A DNA stretch of 22,638 nt, taken from DATEPR01 sp036503065. GTDB lineage: Bacteria; Actinomycetota; Actinomycetes; Mycobacteriales; Pseudonocardiaceae. The position numbers and the translations under genes were made by a program. The stretch covers positions 1-22,638 of the forward strand of contig DASXXM010000374.1 in NCBI GenBank assembly GCA_036503065.1. The letters are read 5' to 3'. Under the pieces are notes generated by a model. It did not search any database, was not told the origin of the DNA, and saw nothing but the letters and a program-made list of their open reading frames with translations. Shown here one piece after another: positions 1-7,068 of the stretch (positions are counted from its first letter, which is position 1; each line of letters begins with the position of its first letter).

Positions 1-1039
1 GGAAGCCTGCCTCCACTCTGGACCGAACCAACAGGTGCGGGACGCCACCGATGCTGGTGCGCAGGAACGCGGCGACGGCGAGGCCGTACGGCTCGAACAG
101 CGGCTGCGACCAGCCCGTCACCTCGCGGTTGCCCGCCTCGACCGACACCGCGACCACCCGGAAGAACCGCTTGTCCGGTCTGCTGATCTGGTACTCGTCC
201 CGTTCCCAGCCCTCGATCTCGTTCAACGGCCGCACGGTGAAGTCGATGTCGTGGCGCGACCGTTCTCCGGTGAACCAGGACTGCAACTGGGCGTCGGCAT
301 GCAGCGCGCCCGCGTCCGAGTCACCCATCGGGAAACAGGACAGCACTGTGCGGGAATCCATGTTGACCAGGTTGTCCCTGCGCAGCAGCCGGCCGATCTG
401 GCCGAGCGTCAACCAGCAGAAGTCCTCGTGCCGCAGCACGTCGCCGTAGGCCTCGACCAGCATGTTGCGGTTCGCCTTGTGGTAGAACCAGGAACCGTGC
501 TCGGACTGGAGGACGTCGCGGTGCGCCCGCGCGCCGCCCTGCTCGACGAAGTAGTCCAGGTAACGCACGTTGGCGCCGCGGTGCACCTTGGTGTAGTTGC
601 TCTTCGTCGCCTGCACGGTCGGCGACAGTTGCAGCAGGTTCGGATTGCCCGGCTCCATCTTGGCCTGCATGAGGAAGTGCAGCACACCGTCGAACTCCTT
701 GGCCAGGATGCCCAGGATGCCCACCTCCGGCTGCCGGATGATCGGCTGCTGCCAGCGCAGGAACGGGCCCTCGTCGAGCTGCGCCGTCAGGCCCTGCACG
801 GTGAAGAACCGCCCGCTGCGGTGGCCGAGATTGCCGGTGCCGGGCTGGAACGACCAGCCGTCCATGTCCGCGAACGGGATCCGATCCACCCGGAACGAGT
901 TGGCCGCACCGCGTTCGGCGAGCCATCCGGCGAAGTCCTCGGTGCGCATCTGGTGGCCCACCTCGGTTTCCGCCGCCGACCTGGCCAGTCGCTCCGCGAG
1001 CCCACGCTCGGTTCTGGCACGCAGGGCTGTTCCGCTCAT
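1..1039 (-). CDS. NDP-hexose 2,3-dehydratase, partial (C-terminus off the left edge)
   Basis: The enzyme removes water from an NDP-4-keto-6-deoxyhexose at C2/C3, the first step of C2 deoxygenation toward 2,6-dideoxy or 2,3,6-trideoxy sugars (TylX3/OleV/EvaA family). The frame is open from ATG at 1039 to the window edge: 346 residues of a family that is usually about 470 long. The hallmark GWSFQPGTGNLGHRSGRFF lies at residues 61-79. Further family-like stretches are PNLLQLSPTVQATKSNYTKV and the start of the second repeated half (NEIEGWERDEYQISRPDKRFF). An AGG-containing stretch precedes the ATG. It lies 48 bases downstream of the thymidylyltransferase gene on the same strand, so the two are probably co-transcribed. 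Family assignment is firm; which sugar is made cannot be told from this fragment. Confidence 0.93.
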   Translation of the reverse strand, partial: MSGTALRARTERGLAERLARSAAETEVGHQMRTEDFAGWLAERGAANSFRVDRIPFADMDGWSFQPGTGNLGHRSGRFFTVQGLTAQLDEGPFLRWQQPIIRQPEVGILGILAKEFDGVLHFLMQAKMEPGNPNLLQLSPTVQATKSNYTKVHRGANVRYLDYFVEQGGARAHRDVLQSEHGSWFYHKANRNMLVEAYGDVLRHEDFCWLTLGQIGRLLRRDNLVNMDSRTVLSCFPMGDSDAGALHADAQLQSWFTGERSRHDIDFTVRPLNEIEGWERDEYQISRPDKRFFRVVAVSVEAGNREVTGWSQPLFEPYGLAVAAFLRTSIGGVPHLLVRSRVEAGF

Positions 1040-1087
1040 CGCATTACCTGGTTTCCAGTCCTGACGTGAAGTTCGGGCCGGGCCGGG

Positions 1088-1957
1088 TCAGCCCGCGGTC
1101 GCCACGTCGATGATGTATTGGCCGTACGAGGACTTCGCGAGCCCTCGGCCGAGTTGGTGCAGCGCGTCGCGGTCGATGTATCCCATGCGCCACGCGATTT
1201 CCTCGACGCAGGCGATGCGCAGGCCCTGCCGGCGTTCCAGGCTCTGCACGAACTGGCCCGCCTCGGTCAGCGCCTCGGGGGTACCGGTGTCCAGCCAGGC
1301 GTACCCGCGGCCGAGCGACACCAGTTTGGCCCGGCCGCCGTCCAGGTAGATCCGGTTGACGTCGGTGATCTCCAACTCGCCACGCTCGGACGGCTCGAGG
1401 TCACGGGCGATGTCGACGACCGAGTTGTCGTACAGGTAGAGCCCGGTGATGGCAAGATTCGACCTGGGCTCGGCCGGCTTCTCCGCCAGCGCGACCAGGT
1501 TCCCGGCCGCGTCCAGTTCGCCCACCCCGTACCGTTCCGGGTCGCGCACCGGGTACCCGAACAGCACGCAACCGTCCAACTCCCGCACGCAGCGATGCAG
1601 CATCCGGCCGAACCCCCGGCCGTGGAAGATGTTGTCGCCGAGCACGAGGGCCACCGAGTCGTCGCCGATGTGGTCGGCGCCGACCCGGAAGGCGTCGGCC
1701 AGTCCCCTCGGCTTGTCCTGCTCCGCATAGGTGATCGACAGCCCGATGGCGGACCCGTCACCGAGCAACGCCTCGAAATCGTGGAGATATTCCGGTGACG
1801 TGATCACCTGAATGTCCCGGACACCGGCCAGCATGAGCGTGGACAGCGGGTAGTAGATCATGGGCTTGTCGTAGACCGGCAGCAGTTGTTTGGACACGCG
1901 AAGCGTGATCGGATGCAGCCGCGTGCCATAGCCGCCGGCCAGAATGATCCCCTTCAC
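1088..1957 (-). CDS. rmlA: Glucose-1-phosphate thymidylyltransferase (RmlA/StrD type)
   Basis: It couples dTTP to glucose-1-phosphate to give dTDP-glucose, the entry step for dTDP-deoxysugars in the cytoplasm. The protein is 289 residues, normal for the family. It begins at a GTG (1955-1957) five bases after a perfect AGGAGG, giving the usual VKGIILAGGYGTRLHP N-terminus; a start nine codons upstream is possible but has no such site. The nucleotide-binding GGYGTRLHP is at residues 8-16, followed by SKQLLPVYDKPMIYYPLSTL with the phosphate-contacting Lys near 23, and the metal-binding GDNIFHG near 107. Its position directly upstream of the 2,3-dehydratase suggests a dedicated cluster copy rather than the cell-wall rhamnose gene, but that is inference. 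Confidence 0.95.
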   Translation of the reverse strand: MKGIILAGGYGTRLHPITLRVSKQLLPVYDKPMIYYPLSTLMLAGVRDIQVITSPEYLHDFEALLGDGSAIGLSITYAEQDKPRGLADAFRVGADHIGDDSVALVLGDNIFHGRGFGRMLHRCVRELDGCVLFGYPVRDPERYGVGELDAAGNLVALAEKPAEPRSNLAITGLYLYDNSVVDIARDLEPSERGELEITDVNRIYLDGGRAKLVSLGRGYAWLDTGTPEALTEAGQFVQSLERRQGLRIACVEEIAWRMGYIDRDALHQLGRGLAKSSYGQYIIDVATAG

Positions 1958-2468
1958 CAGAACCTCCTGAATTGGCTCCGCCAATACTCCGACAAGGTCG
2001 CCACTCGTACGTCAACGGTGCAGGTTTCTGGTCGAAGTATCGTGGTACCTTTTTCCCTGGTAAAGGGTGTTCGCTACATGATTTGGCAAAGAATGTCAGA
2101 GCTATGAAAGAACCCTCCCCGAGAGTGGGGAATCCACCCGAGCCCGCCCGGTCACCCGACCCGCTGGGCGGTGGCGAGTGTCGGCGTCCGCCGCCCCACC
2201 GGTCAGCATCCGCCTGGCCGAACACAGCTACTTCTCAGGATCACGCGGCACCCGCTCGGTCATGGCTCATCGAAGTCCACCTACTGGAACCTCGAACCGC
2301 TACTTAACTTAATGCAATGCCATTGCCTCTGGGCGGGTACGCGTCCTGGTATCCTCGCGAATCCAATTGTTGAAGGCAGAATGACATGAAATGACGTCTT
2401 CCGTGCCGCGTGGATTGCTGGAACACTCCCCCCAAAGCAGCGTGGAGTTCGGCCTTGCTGGGGGTGTG
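1958..2468. promoter_or_regulatory. Divergent intergenic region between rmlA and the SARP gene
   Basis: About 510 bases without a convincing gene, lower in GC than its flanks. It must hold the promoters of the minus-strand sugar operon and of the plus-strand regulator. A fair plus-strand promoter is TTGCCT (2323-2328), an 18-base spacer and TGGTAT (2347-2352). Upstream are heptamers TCGAAGT (2270), TGGAACC (2285) and TCGAACC (2292); the first and last are 22 bases apart, two 11-bp steps, as in SARP boxes. On the minus strand TTGACG (2010-2015, read in reverse) could be a -35, with no clear -10. ATGs at 2381, 2386 and 2391 are discussed with the SARP gene. Confidence 0.4.
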
Positions 2469-5387
2469 ATGGAGATTCGGTTGTTGGGTGGCGTCGAGAT
2501 CGGCGGCGATACCGATACCGTGCGTCTACGGCGTTCGGGCGAGCGCTGCGTGCTGGCCGTGCTCGCGTTGAATGTCCGGGCGTCGGTCACGGTGTCCACC
2601 CTGGTGGATCACCTGTGGTCGGGGACCGGGCAGTCGGACAAGTCGATCGACACCGTCAGCACCTACCTACGCAATGTCCGAACCGCACTCAAACAGGCGG
2701 GCGGCCATACCGGCCTACTCCGTTACAATCGTGTTTCCCACTCCTGCGTACTCGACGTCGATCCGACCTGGGTGGACTACCACCGGTTCACCGCCCTCGT
2801 CGCGCTCGCCAGACGGGACAACGAGCCCTCGGCTTTGCGGGAGGCGCTGGCATTGTGGCGGGGCCCCGCGCTGGCCGATGTCAGTGGCCACTGGGCCGAT
2901 CATCGCCGCCACATCCTGGAATCCGAACGCCTCACCACCTACGAGGACCTCCTTCACCACGATCTGACGGCCGGGCGGTATGCGGAGATCGTCCGCGTGG
3001 CAACGGGTCTGGTCGAGGAAAGCATCCCGACGGACCGACTGCTGCTGCTCGGCGCCCAGGGACTGGCCGGCAGCGGTCAGTACACCGCGATCCGTGGCTG
3101 GGTCGCGAGGGTGACCCAGCGGATGCGGGACACCGTTGACGCCGCGCCCTCTGCCGAGGTCCTCGCCGAGATCGACCGGTTGATCGCCAGTCCCACGTCC
3201 TCGTTGACCCCGTCGGCCGGCTCGCCCCCGACAGCGATGTTCAGTCTCCGCGCGGACATCCCGACATTCATCGGACGAGAGGACGAACTGCGCAAACTGC
3301 TGGACGCGGTGAAGTCCGCACTGGACGGCCCATATGGCGCGATGCGGACAGTCATGATCTACACGGTGCACGGGATGGCAGGGGTGGGCAAGACCGTGTT
3401 CAGTGTGCATGCCGCCCACTACCTCGCGGACCAGTTTCCGGACGGGAACCTGTTCCTGGAGTTGCACGGCCACACGCTGGGACAGACACCGGTGCCACCG
3501 GGGGAGGCACTGGACTCGTTGCTGCGGGCGGTCGGCGTGGACCCGATCATGATCCCACCGAAGTTGGAGGACAGAGCGCGCCTGTGGCGCGATCGGATGG
3601 CGGGTAAGAAGATCCTGCTGGTGTTGGACGATGCCGCCGATCATGACCAGGTGCGGCTACTGCTACCGGGCACCGCGGGCAGCCTGGTGTTGATCACCAG
3701 CCGGCACCGCCTGCCAGCCCTTGACGGCACGTTGCCCGTCACCCTCGATGTGCTGCCTCCTGCCGACGCCGTCGACCTGCTGCGGCGGCTGGCCGGCCTG
3801 GACGACGACGAGGAGGACGAGCCGGTGCTGGCCGAGATCGTCGCGCGATGCGGGTATCTCCCGCTGGCGATCTCTCTTGCCGGCGCCCAACTACGCAACC
3901 ATCCTTCGTGGACCATCCGGTACCTGGCCGACCTGCTCGTCACGGAACACCACCTCCTGGAACACCTGCGGGCCGGCGATCGCTCGGTCACCGCCGCTTT
4001 CACGATGTCCTTTCACCAGCTGCCCGCGGCGCAACAACGCCTGTTCCGGCTGCTGGGTATCCACCCCGGCCCGGAGATCGACGCCTACGCCGCGGCGGCT
4101 CTCACCGGCAGCTCGCCACGCGACGCCCAACGGTGGCTGGAGGCGCTGCACACCGACCACCTGATCCAGGAAACCGCCCCCGGCCGCTACCAACTGCATG
4201 ACCTGATACGCGCCTACACCCAGACCCTTGCCGCGGACCTCGACCCCGACGACCGCAAACAGGCGCTGCATCGAGTGCTGACCTATTATCAATGCGTCGC
4301 CCACACCGCGAACGCCCACCTCCCCGTCTATTACAGCCGCACGATTCCTCCTGTCGTGGCACCACCGGCGCACGTACCCAGCGTGGACACCGACGCCGAA
4401 GCCCAGGCATGGCTGACCGCCGAACTGCCCACCCTCTCCGCCTGTATCCGGCACGCAGACGTTCCCTCGGACAAACAACAGGCCATCCACCTGGCCATGA
4501 CATTGCATCCCTTCCTGCGCCTCAACGGCTACACCGAGCAGGCCCTGCACATCTACGCGACGGCACTCGACGCCGCGGTCGACATCGGTGACCGGATGGG
4601 ACAGGCCGACGCCCTGACCAACCTCGGGGATGTACAGCACCAGCGGAACCAGTACGAACTGGCGGCGGACAGTTTCACCGATGCCGTGGAATTGTTCGGC
4701 GCGCTGAGCGAAACGTCTTCCTCCGGTGCCACATTAGGGACGGCCAACGCCCTGACCGGCCTGGGCGCCGTGCGATACCAGTGGCGGGAGTATGAGGTGG
4801 CGACGGCCAATTTTGCCCGCGCGCTGAACTTGTACACGGCGTTGGGTGACCGACGGGGGCAGGCCAAAGCCCTCGACAATCTCGGCCAGGCGCAGTACCA
4901 GCGGGGCGAATATGACGCGGCGATCCACTGCCACGCTCGTGCGCTGGCGCTGTTCACCGAACTGGATTTCCGGACCGGGAAAGCCACGGCCCTGCTCGGC
5001 CTCGGCCGCGCGACGCACAGGCGAGGCCAGTACCAGGTGGCGGCGCACAACCTCAACGGCGCGCTGGAGTTGTTCACCGAACTCGGTGACCCCCACAGCA
5101 CGGCCGAGACGCTCAACAGTCTGGGTGAGCTGGCCCTGGACCATCCTGATGGCGGCGATCCGCATGACTATTTCAGTCACGCTCTCACGATCGCGTGCGA
5201 CATCGGATCCGCGGCGCACAAGGCACGCGCCCTGGCCGGGCAAGCGCACTGTCTGTTACGAACCACCAGAACCGACGCGGCCGTGGTCCTGTTTCGAGAA
5301 GCGCGGTCCATCTACCGATCCCTCGACGTTCCCGAAGCGGCGGAGATCGAGAACATGCTGGCTACTCTGGAAAAAGACGCCGGCTGA
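2469..5387 (+). CDS. AfsR-type SARP regulator with NB-ARC and TPR domains
   Basis: A pathway activator of the large SARP class, 972 residues from the ATG at 2469, where the conserved DNA-binding fold begins (MEIRLLGGVEIGG). An in-frame ATG at 2391 would add 26 residues with no family resemblance; neither start has a strong ribosome site. Domain order: winged-helix DNA-binding domain (about 1-92), bacterial transcriptional activation domain (about 96-240, beginning WVDYHRFTALVALAR), NB-ARC ATPase opening at FIGREDELRKLL (267), intact Walker A GMAGVGKT (302-309), Walker B KILLVLDDA (about 380), LITSRH sensor, then TPR repeats from about 700 to the end (for example LGDVQHQRNQYELAADSF). The divergent sugar genes are the obvious targets. 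It ends one base before the stop of the convergent glycosyltransferase. Confidence 0.93.
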   Translation: MEIRLLGGVEIGGDTDTVRLRRSGERCVLAVLALNVRASVTVSTLVDHLWSGTGQSDKSIDTVSTYLRNVRTALKQAGGHTGLLRYNRVSHSCVLDVDPTWVDYHRFTALVALARRDNEPSALREALALWRGPALADVSGHWADHRRHILESERLTTYEDLLHHDLTAGRYAEIVRVATGLVEESIPTDRLLLLGAQGLAGSGQYTAIRGWVARVTQRMRDTVDAAPSAEVLAEIDRLIASPTSSLTPSAGSPPTAMFSLRADIPTFIGREDELRKLLDAVKSALDGPYGAMRTVMIYTVHGMAGVGKTVFSVHAAHYLADQFPDGNLFLELHGHTLGQTPVPPGEALDSLLRAVGVDPIMIPPKLEDRARLWRDRMAGKKILLVLDDAADHDQVRLLLPGTAGSLVLITSRHRLPALDGTLPVTLDVLPPADAVDLLRRLAGLDDDEEDEPVLAEIVARCGYLPLAISLAGAQLRNHPSWTIRYLADLLVTEHHLLEHLRAGDRSVTAAFTMSFHQLPAAQQRLFRLLGIHPGPEIDAYAAAALTGSSPRDAQRWLEALHTDHLIQETAPGRYQLHDLIRAYTQTLAADLDPDDRKQALHRVLTYYQCVAHTANAHLPVYYSRTIPPVVAPPAHVPSVDTDAEAQAWLTAELPTLSACIRHADVPSDKQQAIHLAMTLHPFLRLNGYTEQALHIYATALDAAVDIGDRMGQADALTNLGDVQHQRNQYELAADSFTDAVELFGALSETSSSGATLGTANALTGLGAVRYQWREYEVATANFARALNLYTALGDRRGQAKALDNLGQAQYQRGEYDAAIHCHARALALFTELDFRTGKATALLGLGRATHRRGQYQVAAHNLNGALELFTELGDPHSTAETLNSLGELALDHPDGGDPHDYFSHALTIACDIGSAAHKARALAGQAHCLLRTTRTDAAVVLFREARSIYRSLDVPEAAEIENMLATLEKDAG

Positions 5388-5388
5388 G

Positions 5389-6600
5389 TCACCGGTCGCC
5401 GCTGCCCGCTGTCTTGAGGTAGCTCTCGATGGCGTCCGCGCCGCGCGAACCGCCGCCCGCGCCGAGGATGTCCTCGCGCATGGCCACCACCCGCTCGCGG
5501 ATCCGCGGATCGGCGGTGACCGCACGGATCGCGTCACGCAGCCGCTCCGGGGTGACCTCCGTGACCGCGCGTCCGAGCCCGAGCTCGGCGACGCGGTCCG
5601 CGTTGACCCTGCTCTCCGGGGATTCGGGCAGGACGACGAGCGGCGTCGCGTGCGCGAGCGCCACCATGATGCTGCCCATCCCGCCGTGGCAGAGGAAGGC
5701 GTCCGCATGGTCCAGCACTTCGCCCAGCGGCAGCCAGCGGTGCACCTCGACGTTCGGTGGCAGCACCACGGCGTCCGCGTCGTCCAGTCCGTGGTGGACG
5801 GTCATCAGCACACGCCACGGCAGTTCACCGAGCACCTGCGCGCACATGCGCAGGACCTCCGGACGGCGGTCGACCGCCGTCCCGAGCGACACGACGAGCA
5901 GCGGCCCGCCGTCCGAGGGCGGGGTCCAGGTCGGTGCGGCGCCGGTGTCGCCGAGCGCGGGCCCGACGAACACGTGGCGGTCGTCGAAGGTCTCGCCCGC
6001 ATACTGGAAGGAACGTGGGTAGAACTCCAGATGCAGCCCTTCGACGCGGCTGGTGAACTCCTCGAGCGGCACGTCACTCAGCCCGTGCTCGTCGAGCAGT
6101 TCGCGCAGTCGGGTCGAGAACTCAATCATCGCGGGACGCCCCCGCCGCAGTTCCTTGCCGGTCGTCCGCACGATCTTGTCGAGAAGCGAGAAATGCTCGT
6201 TCGAGGACAACGTCGCGCACAGGGCGACCGCGGGCACGCCCCATTTCCGGGCCAGGATCCGGCCCGCGTGGTAAACCGTGCTGTCGTGGGCGACGAGATC
6301 CGGTTCCTCGCCGTCGACATGCCGGTCGACGGCACGCAGAATCGCCGCGCTCTCCCGCACCAGCAACGGCAGCAACCAGTGCGACTCCTCGACGGTGTCG
6401 ATGGCGGCCAGGTCGACCTCGGCCAACGCCGACTCGTACTCGAGGACCGTCGCCCCGGTCGCCGCCACCTTCTCCACCGGACCGCCGGTGGTCACGTAAG
6501 TGATGCGGTGCCCCCTACGGTGCAACTCGGCAACCACGTCGAGAGTCGGCAGAACGTGCCCGAACCCGCAGTGGTTGACGATCATGATGTGACTGCTCAC
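5389..6600 (-). CDS. GT1 glycosyltransferase, macrolide (MGT/OleD-like) type
   Basis: A GT-B fold enzyme of 403 residues that moves a sugar from an NDP donor to a small acceptor, either as a tailoring step or as self-resistance by glycosylation. The GTG start at 6600 follows GAGGGG by five bases. The acceptor-side N-terminus has the catalytic-type His in GFGHVLPTLDVVAELHRRGH (His15). The donor-binding half has WLPLGEVLDHADAFLCHGG, with HGGMGS near residues 305-310, and ends in VNADRVAELGLGRAV, close to the OleD pattern. The usual PQ..EQ stretch reads PESPESR here. The adjacent SARP and sugar genes support a role in the same cluster. Donor and acceptor are unknown. An activator-dependent P450-like partner is not present in the window. 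Confidence 0.9.
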   Translation of the reverse strand: MSSHIMIVNHCGFGHVLPTLDVVAELHRRGHRITYVTTGGPVEKVAATGATVLEYESALAEVDLAAIDTVEESHWLLPLLVRESAAILRAVDRHVDGEEPDLVAHDSTVYHAGRILARKWGVPAVALCATLSSNEHFSLLDKIVRTTGKELRRGRPAMIEFSTRLRELLDEHGLSDVPLEEFTSRVEGLHLEFYPRSFQYAGETFDDRHVFVGPALGDTGAAPTWTPPSDGGPLLVVSLGTAVDRRPEVLRMCAQVLGELPWRVLMTVHHGLDDADAVVLPPNVEVHRWLPLGEVLDHADAFLCHGGMGSIMVALAHATPLVVLPESPESRVNADRVAELGLGRAVTEVTPERLRDAIRAVTADPRIRERVVAMREDILGAGGGSRGADAIESYLKTAGSGDR

Positions 6601-6734
6601 GCCGACCCCTCAGTGCTCCTCGTCACCGCGCACATCCGCAACGTGCCGGGCATACCTTCCGTGTCGCCACACCGCGTGTCAACGCAACCGACAAGTACAA
6701 CACCAACTCATGACGTTGCCGTGTAATAGCCTGC

Positions 6735-6788
6735 CCAGACTCCGGTCGGGTGGTTGGTGACGCCAAGCAGGTGAACGCGGCGGGCTCT
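6735..6788 (-). pseudogene. Relic of an integrase-core (rve) transposase
   Basis: Read on the minus strand, 18 codons give RARRVHLLGVTNHPTGVW. This resembles the conserved RRVHxLGVTxxPTGAW stretch that precedes QQARNL in actinobacterial integrase-core proteins. The match breaks off after the Trp and a stop follows nine codons later, so only a scar of the gene is left. The assignment rests on recall of one short motif and could be chance, but the location beside an attachment-like site supports it. Confidence 0.45.
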
Positions 6789-6810
6789 GTTGCTCCACGG
6801 CCGCACCGTC

Positions 6811-6830
6811 GGGAGCAAATGGGGAGCAAA
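6811..6830. repeat. Direct repeat GGGAGCAAA, two copies
   Basis: Two identical 9-base units, at 6811-6819 and 6822-6830, are separated by two bases. A shorter relative, GGGGAGCA, is at 7050-7057 on the other side of the tRNA fragment. Such repeats near an att site may be recombinase or accessory-factor sites; no function can be read directly. Confidence 0.5.
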
Positions 6831-6838
6831 CACGCGCG

Positions 6839-6878
6839 CTGAACGGTGCTGAACTGCATTCAACGGCTCTGAACGGAA
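6839..6878. repeat. Four tandem 10-bp iterons, consensus CTGAACGGNN
   Basis: Units CTGAACGGTG, CTGAACTGCA, TTCAACGGCT and CTGAACGGAA start at 6839, 6849, 6859 and 6869, exactly 10 bases apart. One helical turn per unit would place bound protein subunits on one DNA face. They lie about 54 bases before the tRNA-Val fragment, where arm-type integrase sites would be expected. Confidence 0.65.
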
Positions 6879-6884
6879 TCGCGC

Positions 6885-6915
6885 CGACCTGCGACAGTTG
6901 TATTTCCGCAGGTCG
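6885..6915. repeat. Perfect 9-bp inverted repeat beside the att-like site
   Basis: Arms CGACCTGCG (6885-6893) and CGCAGGTCG (6907-6915) flank a 13-base AT-rich spacer. No T-run follows, so a terminator is unlikely. It ends 17 bases before the tRNA-derived sequence and could be a recombination or regulator site. Confidence 0.6.
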
Positions 6916-6931
6916 ACGCACTATGGCGTCC

Positions 6932-6977
6932 GGTTCACACCGAAGAGGTCGCAAGTTCGATCCCTGCATCGCCACCA
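6932..6977 (+). other. Displaced 3' half of tRNA-Val(CAC), candidate attachment site
   Basis: From 6934 the sequence reads as an anticodon loop TTCACAC (anticodon CAC, Val), a 3' anticodon strand CGAAG, a variable loop AGGTC, a T-arm with TTCGATC loop, and an acceptor 3' strand ending ACCA at 6977. The 5' half is missing: the bases before the loop do not pair with CGAAG and no D-arm is visible. The T-stem has one A.C mismatch and the acceptor strand is one base short. This is what remains downstream when an element integrates into a tRNA gene by crossover near the anticodon loop. It implies an intact tRNA-Val at the other end, to the left and outside the window. Confidence 0.6.
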
Positions 6978-7068
6978 ATGTTATATTGCCTGGCCAGATG
7001 GCATGTTCATGGCCGTTGATGATCTTCATCGGCGGGCCGTCGGTGATTTGGGGAGCAGGACGGCGCTA

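Larger units (their letters stand above)
6601..7068. other. Accessory-DNA junction between the sugar cluster and the Wadjet operon
   Basis: A 468-base stretch without an intact gene. From left to right it holds the probable glycosyltransferase promoter zone (TTGACA read on the minus strand at 6677-6682, no good -10), a transposase relic (6735-6788), paired GGGAGCAAA repeats (6811-6819 and 6822-6830), 10-bp-phased CTGAACGG repeats (6839-6878), a perfect inverted repeat (6885-6915) and a tRNA-Val 3' half (6932-6977). The remaining 90 bases before the jetD stop show only another GGGGAGCA at 7050-7057. The pattern is that of one end of an integrated element. Confidence 0.6.

Noticed and set aside
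35..1069. 344-codon plus-strand open frame
   Set aside because: Antisense to the 2,3-dehydratase, whose conserved motifs are unambiguous.
5375..5400. Terminator between the SARP and glycosyltransferase genes
   Set aside because: Only a weak GCCGG/CCGGT pairing exists and it lies in coding sequence; no stem of useful length.
4846..6726. 626-codon plus-strand open frame
   Set aside because: It lies antisense to the glycosyltransferase and out of frame with the SARP gene; the product is low-complexity and Arg/His-rich, a GC-driven shadow.
6885..6977. Complete tRNA gene
   Set aside because: Only the 3' half fits; there is no D-arm, no 5' anticodon strand and no 5' acceptor strand.
6679..7029. 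116-codon minus-strand open frame across the junction
   Set aside because: It runs across the tRNA fragment and the repeats and has no domain-like content.
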